A DNA stretch of 44,386 bases from Methylocystis suflitae (GTDB lineage: Bacteria; Pseudomonadota; Alphaproteobacteria; Rhizobiales; Beijerinckiaceae), in contig NZ_JAMRYX010000042.1 of assembly GCF_024448135.1 (NCBI RefSeq), positions 1 to 44,386 of the forward strand, read 5' to 3'. The notes under the pieces were generated by a model. It was not told where the DNA came from. It saw only the letters and a program-made list of their open reading frames with translations, and did no database searches. Positions 25,687-34,286 of this stretch are shown in pieces; the first letter of the stretch is position 1, and each line of letters begins with the position of its first letter. The position numbers and the translations under genes were made by a program.

Positions 25687-27573
25687 ATGAAGATTCACCC
25701 GATTCCTGCACGACGCCCCGCCAGCGGCGGCGGCGAACGGCGAATGCGGGGGCGCCGCGCGCTCAGCTTCGCCCTCTCGCTCCTTATCGCCGCGCCCGCT
25801 TCGGGCGCCGCCCCAGCCTTGCGGGCGGCCGAAGCGCCCTGCCCGACGCATGGGATCGCCATGCACGGCGCTCCAGCTTTACCGAGCGATTTCCATCACT
25901 TCCCTTACGCCGAGCCGGGCGCGAAGCGGGGCGGCAAACTTCGCGTCGGCCTCGCCGGCACCTTCGACAGCCTCAATCCGTTCAATCTCAAGTCGGGGAC
26001 TGCGGCGCAAGGGCTTGTCGGCAATGTTTTTCAAAGCCTGATGGCTCGCTCGCAGGACGAACCCTTCACGCTCTATGGCCTGATCGCGCAGTCGATCGAC
26101 GTCGATCGCGCGCGTTCGCAGGTGACCTTCCATCTCGACCCGCGCGCGCGCTTTTCCGACGGCAAGCCGATCACCGCCGAAGACGTGCTGTTCTCGTTCG
26201 ATTTGCTAAAGACGAAGGGCCGGCCGCAGCAGCGCATCGCCTATGGGCTGGTCAAATCGATCGACGCGCCCGACCCGCATACCGTCCATTACGACCTCTC
26301 AGGCGTCGGCGACCGGGAGCTGCCGCTCATTCTCGCGATCATGCCGGTGCTGCCCAAACACGCGACCGACGTCGAGCGCTTTTCCGAAGCGACGCTCGCC
26401 AAGCCCGTCGGCTCCGGTCCCTATGTGATTGCAGACGCGCAAGTTGGCGCGCGCCTGCTGCTGCGCCGCAATGAGGAATACTGGGGCGCCGACCTGCCGA
26501 GCCAGCGCGGATTCTACAATTTCGACGAGATCGACATTCAATATTTCCGCGACGGCAATTCGCTCTTTGAAGCCTTCAAGGCGGGCCTGCTCGACTATCG
26601 CGACGAAACGAGCACAACCCGCTGGGCGAGCGGCTACGACTTCCCGGCGCTCACCGATGGACGCGTGGTGAAGGAGACGCTGAAAAACGAAAACCCAAAA
26701 GGCATGGAAGGATTCGTCTTCAATACCCGGCGTCCCCTGTTCAAGGACATCCGCCTGCGCGAAGCGCTCGGCATGATGTTCGACTTCGAATGGGTCAACA
26801 CGAATCTCTACGCCGGCCTCTACACCCGCACGAAAAGCTTCTTCGACGAATCCGAATTGTCCTCCTCCGGCCGCCCCGCGTCCCCCGGCGAGCGCGCCTT
26901 GCTGGCGCCGTTTCCGGACGCCGTGCGCGAAGACATTCTGGAAGGCCGCTGGCGACCGCCCGTCAATGACGGCTCCGGCCGCGACCGCGAGATGGCCAAG
27001 CGCGCGCTCGACCTGCTCGAGAGCGCCGGCTACCGCATCGAAAACGGCGTTTTGCGCAAGGACGGCGAGCCTGTCGCCTTCGAGATCATGGTCAAGGACC
27101 GCAATCAGGAGCGGCTTGCGCTCAACTATGCCGGCTCGCTGCAGCGCATCGGGGTCGACGCGCGCGTGCGTCTCGTCGACGAGGTGCAATATCAACGCCG
27201 ACGGCAGAAGTTCGATTTCGACATGATGCTCGGCCAGTGGGTCGCCTCGGCGTCGCCGGGCAATGAGCAGCGCATGCGGTGGGGGTCTTCGAGCGCAAAC
27301 CAGGAAGCCTCCTTCAATTTGGCCGGCGCCGCCTCACCGGCGATCGATGCGCTCATCGCCGCCCTGCTGGCCGCGACAAGCCACGACGATTTCATCACCG
27401 CCGTTCGCGCCTATGACCGCGTGCTGCTGTCCGGCTTCTACGTCGTGCCGCTGTTTCATGCGTCCGACCAATGGCTGGCGCATTCGACCGACATCGCGCG
27501 CCCGGCGAGATTGCCGCGCTATGCATCGCCGATGTTCGGTCCGACGCTCGAAAGCTGGTGGAGACAGCGCTGA
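25687..27573 (+). CDS. ABC transporter substrate-binding protein, family 5 (YejA-like)
   Basis: 628 aa from ATG at 25687. A later ATG at 25744 gives a more compact signal peptide (ALSFALSLLIAAPASGAAPA). The mature start HGIAMHG, PADFxHFPYAEPGAKRGG-like and LNPFNLK match the YejA subgroup of peptide-binding proteins, which in E. coli feeds the YejABEF importer. No permease or ATPase genes follow, so the transporter is encoded elsewhere or the protein works with other partners. Confidence 0.9.
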   Translation: MKIHPIPARRPASGGGERRMRGRRALSFALSLLIAAPASGAAPALRAAEAPCPTHGIAMHGAPALPSDFHHFPYAEPGAKRGGKLRVGLAGTFDSLNPFNLKSGTAAQGLVGNVFQSLMARSQDEPFTLYGLIAQSIDVDRARSQVTFHLDPRARFSDGKPITAEDVLFSFDLLKTKGRPQQRIAYGLVKSIDAPDPHTVHYDLSGVGDRELPLILAIMPVLPKHATDVERFSEATLAKPVGSGPYVIADAQVGARLLLRRNEEYWGADLPSQRGFYNFDEIDIQYFRDGNSLFEAFKAGLLDYRDETSTTRWASGYDFPALTDGRVVKETLKNENPKGMEGFVFNTRRPLFKDIRLREALGMMFDFEWVNTNLYAGLYTRTKSFFDESELSSSGRPASPGERALLAPFPDAVREDILEGRWRPPVNDGSGRDREMAKRALDLLESAGYRIENGVLRKDGEPVAFEIMVKDRNQERLALNYAGSLQRIGVDARVRLVDEVQYQRRRQKFDFDMMLGQWVASASPGNEQRMRWGSSSANQEASFNLAGAASPAIDALIAALLAATSHDDFITAVRAYDRVLLSGFYVVPLFHASDQWLAHSTDIARPARLPRYASPMFGPTLESWWRQR

Positions 27574-27695
27574 GCATCGCGCGAGACATGCGGCGGCGCA
27601 CGCCTTCGGCGTGTCTGGCGCGCTAGACGTCGATTGGCGCCCAGGGCGCGCCTTCGCGGGAAGGCCGCCCCCATGCGCCATGAATAGGAGCGCCC

Positions 27696-28745
27696 GTGTC
27701 TCAGTCGCTCGATAACATTCTTTCAACGCGCCTGTCGCGGAGGGTTCATTCCATGGGTTTCGCACTTTTTGTCGTCGGCGCCGCCGCAATCGGCCTCTTG
27801 ATCATCGACCGATCCTTCAACCTCGGCCTGCCGATAGGCCTCTTCCAAAATCCGCTATTCTGGTTCGCCTATGTCGCGCTGCTGGCGCTGTCGACGATGG
27901 TGCGCTTCGTGCGCCAGCAGACCGTGCTCGTCATCGAGCGGCTGGGCCGCTACAACCGATCGCTGACCGCGGGCGTCAATTTCGTCTGGCCGATCGTCGA
28001 GCGGGTGGCCTACACCTTCGATCTGCGCGAACAGGTGATCGACGTGCCGGAGCAGGACGCGATCACCAAGGACAACGCCACCGTCACCATCGACGGCGTT
28101 CTCTATTACAAGATCGTCAACGCCAAGGACGCCGCCTATGGCGCGCAGGACATCCGCCGCGCCATCATCAATCTGGCGCAGACCTCGATGCGCTCGGCCA
28201 TCGGCTCGATGGAGCTCGACAAGACCTTCGAGAACCGAAGCGAGATCAATGAGCGGGTGGTGCGCGCCGTCTCCGACGCCGCCCAGCTCTGGGGCGCACA
28301 TGTCACGCGCTATGAGATCAAGGACATCGCCATGCCCGAATCGCTGCGCCAGTCGATGGAGCGGCAGATGAAGGCCGAGCGCGACAAGCGGGCGACGGTG
28401 CTCGAATCGGAAGGCGTGAAACAGTCCGAGATCAACCGCGCCGACGGCGAGAAACAGGCGGCGATTTTGCGCGCTGAAGGCCAGGCGAAGGCGATCGAAC
28501 TGGTGCGCACGCAAATCACCCAGGTCGGCGGCGATCAGGCGGTGCAGCTCGAAGTCGCCAAAAGCGCCATCGAGCAATATGGCCGCCTCGCCAAGGCCGG
28601 CAATTCCTTAGTGCTGATGGGCGATGGCGCCGACCCCGCCGGCTGGATCGCCAAGGCGATGGCGGTGCTCAAGGCCGTCAACGCCAGCCCTGCGTCGAAC
28701 GATTCTCAGCAGCGCCGCGCGCAGCCCTGGCGGGAAGCGGAATAA
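27696..28745 (+). CDS. SPFH/band-7 (stomatin-like) protein
   Basis: 349 aa, GTG start at 27696 behind AGGAGCGCCC. Alternatively ATG at 27753 begins at the first membrane segment. Two N-terminal hydrophobic segments (GFALFVVGAAAIGLLII and LFWFAYVALLALSTMV) precede the SPFH domain (VLVIERLGRYNRSLTAGVNFVWP), then a long coiled coil (MKAERDKRATVLESEGVKQSEINRADGEKQAAILRAEGQAKAI). SPFH proteins form membrane microdomain cages. It is paired with nfeD three bases downstream, a widespread partnership. Confidence 0.94.
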   Translation: MSQSLDNILSTRLSRRVHSMGFALFVVGAAAIGLLIIDRSFNLGLPIGLFQNPLFWFAYVALLALSTMVRFVRQQTVLVIERLGRYNRSLTAGVNFVWPIVERVAYTFDLREQVIDVPEQDAITKDNATVTIDGVLYYKIVNAKDAAYGAQDIRRAIINLAQTSMRSAIGSMELDKTFENRSEINERVVRAVSDAAQLWGAHVTRYEIKDIAMPESLRQSMERQMKAERDKRATVLESEGVKQSEINRADGEKQAAILRAEGQAKAIELVRTQITQVGGDQAVQLEVAKSAIEQYGRLAKAGNSLVLMGDGADPAGWIAKAMAVLKAVNASPASNDSQQRRAQPWREAE

Positions 28746-28747
28746 AG

Positions 28748-29212
28748 ATGGAGCCCGCCTTTCTCTACGATCCCGCCAATGCGAGCCTGATCGCCGGCCT
28801 TATCCTGCTCGGGCTCGACATCGTCGTGATCGGCCTCTCGCCGGTGATGTTCGTGGCGGTGGGCGCGCTACTGACCAGCGCGGTTCTCTATGCGACCGGC
28901 TGGCGCCCGCCGCTCGTCGAAACCGCGGCGATCGTCGCCGGCGCGAGCCTGCTCATCGCCATCGTCGGCAGGAAGCCGCTGCAGCGATTTCAAAACGCCG
29001 ACATCGAAGAGGATAAGAGCAGCGATCTGATCGGGCGCGAACTGACGCTGACGCATGAGGTGACGAAGACGCGCGGCGTCGTCTTCTGGTCGGGCGTCGA
29101 ATGGCAGGCGCGGCTCGCCGAAGATTCGCCAGTCGAGAGCCTCGCGCCCGGCGCCAGGGCGCGGGTGATGGCGGTGGAGAATTTGGCGCTGGTGCTGGCG
29201 CCGCTGTCCTGA
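28748..29212 (+). CDS. NfeD-like membrane protein
   Basis: 154 aa. Three hydrophobic segments occupy the first 85 residues and an OB-fold NfeD domain the rest (DLIGRELTLTHEVTKTRGVVFWSGVEWQARL, then ARARVMAVENLALVLAP). The short NfeD class partners stomatin-like proteins, whose gene ends two bases upstream. The pair is thought to organise membrane microdomains or quality control. Confidence 0.92.
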   Translation: MEPAFLYDPANASLIAGLILLGLDIVVIGLSPVMFVAVGALLTSAVLYATGWRPPLVETAAIVAGASLLIAIVGRKPLQRFQNADIEEDKSSDLIGRELTLTHEVTKTRGVVFWSGVEWQARLAEDSPVESLAPGARARVMAVENLALVLAPLS

Positions 29213-29359
29213 AGTTCGGCGGCGAGGGACTTGGAGGGAAGCCTTATTGTCCTTCGAAGCGCGTTGTTCGACTGACGTTCACGAGCCGCACGGAAAGGCT
29301 CGAGGGAGGGGCCGCATGGCGCCGCCGCTCGCAGCCGCGCCAAGGCGCGGGGCGTTCAC

Positions 29360-29494
29360 ATGATGCGACCGCCCAAGCTCACCCGCCAGCGGCGCGAGGA
29401 AGCGCTTGCGGCGCTCGCCAAAGTCAGCGCCACGAAAGCTGATCTCGCGCGGCGGTTCAACGTCGATAGAATTACGATTTCGAGGTCGAATTAA
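29360..29494 (+). pseudogene. HTH fragment resembling a serine recombinase C-terminus
   Basis: A 44-residue reading frame (RPPKLTRQRREEALAAL...ADLARRFNVDRITISRS) reads like the C-terminal helix-turn-helix of resolvase/invertase enzymes. The catalytic part is missing and the preceding 147 bases carry no recognisable piece of it. The stop overlaps the start of the next frame (TAATG). It may be the relic of a recombinase or, less likely, a tiny HTH protein. No strong Shine-Dalgarno. Confidence 0.45.
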
Positions 29495-29832
29495 TGCGCC
29501 CTTCTCACAAGCTGTATTTGGTAGCTGCAATCGCCACCGAGTTGGAGCGTCGATACAGTTTCATGGATATCGATACTTACTTGCAAGAAAATGGCATTGA
29601 TACGCCGCATTAATTCGGTGAGAGCAAATCTGATTATGTCAAAATCACATTGCGCGGTGTAAGCGATACGCACATATCCAAAATGGTTGAAGATTTGGAG
29701 GTTGACGTTACAGGCACGAGTCTACCTTCTCCTCCACCAAAAAACTGGACCGACGGCAAAACCTTCAGGCTTTTCATAAGCCATCTTGCACAGGATAAAG
29801 ACAAAGCCACGCGGCTGCGGGATTGTTTTGAG
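29494..29832 (+). pseudogene. TIR-domain protein gene, interrupted and truncated
   Basis: The frame starts MRPSHKLYLVAAIATELERR and stops at a TAA (29611-29613) after 39 residues, then continues in the same frame without further stops: ITLRGVSDTHISKMVEDLE, then PPPKNWTDGKTFRLFISHLA and KATRLRDCFE. The last piece is the first strand and helix of a TIR domain. The N-terminal part fits the helical region that precedes TIR in a family of bacterial TIR proteins. The domain then breaks off, without its catalytic Glu region, where antisense antitoxin sequence begins. Lower GC than its neighbours. Confidence 0.7.
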
Positions 29833-29958
29833 ACACGCCGCATCAAATTCTCGCATCGTCTTGGCGTCGATGAGGCCAGTGCGATGCAGGCCGCTTGCGG
29901 TTTCATGCGCCGCTTCCGCGATCGCGCTGCGAAATTTCTTCTTCGCCTTAGTCGTCAT
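29815..29958 (-). pseudogene. Truncated XRE-type antitoxin (N-terminal 48 residues)
   Basis: From ATG at 29958 the minus strand encodes MTTKAKKKFRSAIAEAA, then HRTGLIDAKTMREFDAACLK, a sequence typical of the front of HigA-like antitoxins that pair with RelE/HigB toxins. The expected HTH domain after residue 48 is missing. The frame instead runs into the reverse complement of the TIR fragment. The junction lies near 29815-29832. Confidence 0.6.
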
Positions 29959-30010
29959 GTTCCACCTCGATGAGTTCGCCTTGCTCGATCTCCGCCTCCT
30001 CGCACAGTGA
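29948..30010 (-). pseudogene. C-terminal scrap of a RelE/HigB-like toxin
   Basis: About 19 codons (SLCEEAEIEQGELIEVEHDD) end in TAA at 29950-29948 and overlap the antitoxin start by 11 bases, the normal layout of a toxin-antitoxin pair with the toxin first. The toxin body is missing. The sequence upstream is the palindromic repeat. The identity rests mainly on position, so it is tentative. Confidence 0.4.
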
Positions 30011-30021
30011 TCTTGTGAAGA

Positions 30022-30155
30022 ATTGTTTTCCTCACCCTCATCCTGAGGAGCCGCCGTAGGCGGCGTCTCGAAGGACGAAGGTGAGAAAAACAATGCGCAA
30101 AACGGGTTTCCTCGTCCTTCGAGACGGCCTCTTTGAGGCCTCCTCAGGATGAGGA
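30022..30155. repeat. Two inverted copies of a palindromic intergenic repeat
   Basis: Copy A (about 30022-30096) has CCTCATCCTGAGGAG, a GCCGCC/GGCGGC hairpin, then GTCTCGAAGGACGA, all inside a 15-base terminal inverted repeat (ATTGTTTTCCTCACC against GGTGAGAAAAACAAT, 14 of 15 matching). Copy B (30110-30155) is the same unit inverted with a different inner stem (GGCCTC/GAGGCC). This kind of REP-like element is scattered through Hyphomicrobiales genomes. It sits between the toxin scrap and mutL. Confidence 0.8.
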
Positions 30156-30258
30156 AACCCTTCACCCGATCGCCCTGGCTCCTCGCGTCCCTCATAGCGA
30201 TTGTTCCGCCAAAGCCGCTATAATCCACAAAGCCCTGGCACGCTGAGCCGATTCACCC

Positions 30259-32037
<1,779 letters not shown>

Positions 32038-32115
32038 AGCAGAAATTCTCTTTGACGACGTAACGTTTTCCGACGCGCGGGCGAATTGGGGAGAGAGAGA
32101 ACGCAGGAGCCGATC

Positions 32116-32640
32116 TTGAATCGTCGCAGCCTCATGTCTGGCGCCTTTTTTCTGGCCTTCGCTCGAAACGCCCATGCCGCCGAATGGGTCGAAGTTGAGA
32201 CGTTCGACGCGAACGGCAAGAGCCTTGGCGTTTCGCGCGTTGAGAAAATCGTCAAGTCCGACGCCGAATGGCGGACGCAACTCTCGCCGCTCGCGTTCGA
32301 GGTGACTCGCAAGGACGGCACGGAACGCGCCTTCACCGGGCCATACTGGGACAATCACGCTGATGGTCTTTATCAATGCGTCTGTTGCGATACCGCGCTG
32401 TTCGACTCTCAAACAAAATATGACTCTGGCACGGGCTGGCCGAGCTTCTTTGCGCCGATTTCCAAGGCCAATGTCCTTGAGAGCGCCGACACGTCGTTCG
32501 GCATGAGGCGCGTCGCGGTCTCCTGCAAACGCTGCGACGCGCATCTTGGCCATGTCTTCACCGACGGACCTAAGCCGACAGGGCTGCGCTACTGCATGAA
32601 CGGCGTCGCGCTGCGTTTCGTCGGGCGCGGACAAGCGTAA
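32116..32640 (+). CDS. msrB: Peptide-methionine (R)-S-oxide reductase MsrB, exported
   Basis: 174 aa from TTG at 32116, chosen because AGGAG sits seven bases upstream. An open frame extends to 32086. The N-terminus [20 protein letters not shown] has a twin-arginine pair and a hydrophobic stretch ending AHA, consistent with export by Tat. Zinc cysteines are in CVCC and CKRC, and the catalytic Cys is in LRYCMN. GTGWPSF is the substrate loop. Reduces methionine-R-sulfoxide in proteins. Followed after 11 bases by msrA. Confidence 0.93.
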   Translation: MNRRSLMSGAFFLAFARNAHAAEWVEVETFDANGKSLGVSRVEKIVKSDAEWRTQLSPLAFEVTRKDGTERAFTGPYWDNHADGLYQCVCCDTALFDSQTKYDSGTGWPSFFAPISKANVLESADTSFGMRRVAVSCKRCDAHLGHVFTDGPKPTGLRYCMNGVALRFVGRGQA

Positions 32641-32651
32641 GGGATATCGCC

Positions 32652-33326
32652 ATGAGATTCGCCGCTGTTCTCGTCGCCGCACTGACGATTCTCGCGCCGT
32701 TGCGCGCCGGCGCCGCCGAACGCGCATTCGTCTTACCCGCGCCCGCCTACGATCCCCCTGCCGCGAGCGGCGGCAAACAGAAGCTCGTCGTCGCCGGCGG
32801 CTGTTTTTGGGGCGTGCAAGGCGTGTTTCAGCGCGTCAAGGGCGTCTCGCGCGCCGTGTCCGGCTATGCCGGCGGCGCCAAGGAGACGGCCCGCTACGAG
32901 AAGGTTTCCAGGGGCGACACCGGACACGCTGAATCGGTGGAAATCACTTATGATCCGAAGATGGTGAGTCTTGGAGACTTGCTGCGCGTCTACTTTTCCG
33001 TCGCGCATGATCCGACGCAGCTAAACCGCCAGGGCCCTGACGCAGGCGCGCAATACCGTTCAACGATTTTCATCGCCAACGCCGAGCAGGAAAAAGCTGC
33101 GCGCGACTACATTGCGCAGCTTTCAGAGGCAAAGACGTTTTCAGCGCCGATCGTCACGACGCTTGAACCACTCAGGGCGTTCTACCCGGCGGAGGCCTAT
33201 CATCAGGACTATCTCCTTCGCCATCCCGCGCAGCCTTACATCGTCTACAATGACCTGCCGAAGATCGACGATCTCAAGCGCCTCTTCCCATCGCTCTATC
33301 GCGAAAGTCCGGCGCTGACCAACTGA
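32652..33326 (+). CDS. msrA: Peptide-methionine (S)-S-oxide reductase MsrA, exported
   Basis: 224 aa. The first 21 residues (MRFAAVLVAALTILAPLRAGA) look like a signal peptide. The catalytic motif is GGCFWG, followed by GYAGG, GHAESVEITYDP and the AYHQDYLLRHP tail. Reduces methionine-S-sulfoxide, complementing msrB, so the pair covers both isomers. Both carrying export signals points to repair of periplasmic proteins. Confidence 0.93.
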   Translation: MRFAAVLVAALTILAPLRAGAAERAFVLPAPAYDPPAASGGKQKLVVAGGCFWGVQGVFQRVKGVSRAVSGYAGGAKETARYEKVSRGDTGHAESVEITYDPKMVSLGDLLRVYFSVAHDPTQLNRQGPDAGAQYRSTIFIANAEQEKAARDYIAQLSEAKTFSAPIVTTLEPLRAFYPAEAYHQDYLLRHPAQPYIVYNDLPKIDDLKRLFPSLYRESPALTN

Positions 33327-33762
33327 TCCGCCAAAGATGTGAGCCGGGTTGCGGCGGGCGTCGAGCGTCTCGAACGCGAGACGCACTGCTTCGAAATGAC
33401 GTTCGCGATCATGCTACTGCTATCCGCTGACCGTCACAGATCACGCCTCGCGCTTCCTGCTGCTCTGCGAGGCGTTGGAGTCGGCATGCCGCCGCCGTAG
33501 GCGACGACTTCTTCCGCAGCAGCGACCGCAAAGAATTCATGTCGCCGCTTCGGGATGCGGCGAAGAAGGCGGAAGCGATCCTGGGCCATGCTCCTTCGTG
33601 ACCGGAAATCGCGGGAGGCCCGCCTTTGCTCCTTCCGGAAGCGCTCAACGGCCCAAGCGAGCCCGTGACGGAGGCTAGGCCGCAACGGAGGAGGCTCGAT
33701 GTCGCCACATTGGAGAAGGCATATGTTGGTCGAGGGCGAACGCGAGCGGGATCAAGCGACAA
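33327..33762. other. Degraded region between msrA and the DUF6157 gene
   Basis: 436 bases with no intact gene. Besides the IS481 scrap, a plus-strand frame ending at about 33600 reads GDDFFRSSDRKEFMSPLRD, then KKAEAILGHAPS and a stop, which looks like the C-terminus of some protein but is not recognised. Several overlapping short frames here have no family signal. Confidence 0.4.
33421..33483 (+). pseudogene. IS481-family transposase scrap
   Basis: Twenty-one codons read YPLTVTDHASRFLLL then CEALES, a well-known stretch of the integrase core of IS481-type transposases. Nothing of the rest of the transposase or its ends is recognisable on either side. A remnant only. Confidence 0.6.
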
Positions 33763-34164
33763 TTGAAAAGCACGAACTATCACAATGCCTTCATCACGGT
33801 GTCGGCCGACTGCCCCGCAACGGCGGGAGTCGAGCCGGCGAACGGAAACTCAGTTGCGGGCCTGCAATACGCGCTGCTTCGAGGCGAACCCTATTCCTTC
33901 ACCAGCGACGACCTGCTTTTCGAAGTTTTTGCTCGGCGTAACGGAATCGACGATCACAAACGAGAAATCGCGCGGGCGGCTTTTTTCTCAAAGCCGCAAG
34001 CATGTCTTCGCGCCTCGCCACTGGCGAAGCAGTACGGCTGGGGATTGCACCATGACGAGCGAGGACGTGTCGCCGTCTATGGAGTCGAGACTGACGCGTA
34101 CCGGAAATTGGCCGCGCGCGACGACTTGAAGCTTGTTCCGGGAATGCGCAACCGGCGCTCTTGA
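33763..34164 (+). CDS. DUF6157 family protein
   Basis: 133 aa, TTG start at 33763 (no ATG in frame upstream). The sequence NYHNAFITVSADCPATAG, SFTSDDLLFEVFARR, FFSKPQACLRASPLAKQYGWG and VAVYGVETDAY follows the conserved pattern of DUF6157 along its full length. Function unknown. It lies alone behind a degraded stretch, so recent arrival or rearrangement is possible. Confidence 0.8.
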   Translation: MKSTNYHNAFITVSADCPATAGVEPANGNSVAGLQYALLRGEPYSFTSDDLLFEVFARRNGIDDHKREIARAAFFSKPQACLRASPLAKQYGWGLHHDERGRVAVYGVETDAYRKLAARDDLKLVPGMRNRRS

Positions 34165-34286
34165 AGCGTCCCTGAACCTGGAGCTGCCGCCGCAATCCCG
34201 AACCTGGCCGATCTCGCGAGAGAAGTCCGAGGCGGAAGGTTTTCCTGCTGCCAGAATTTGACAGGATCACATGCTATTCTGCCGGC

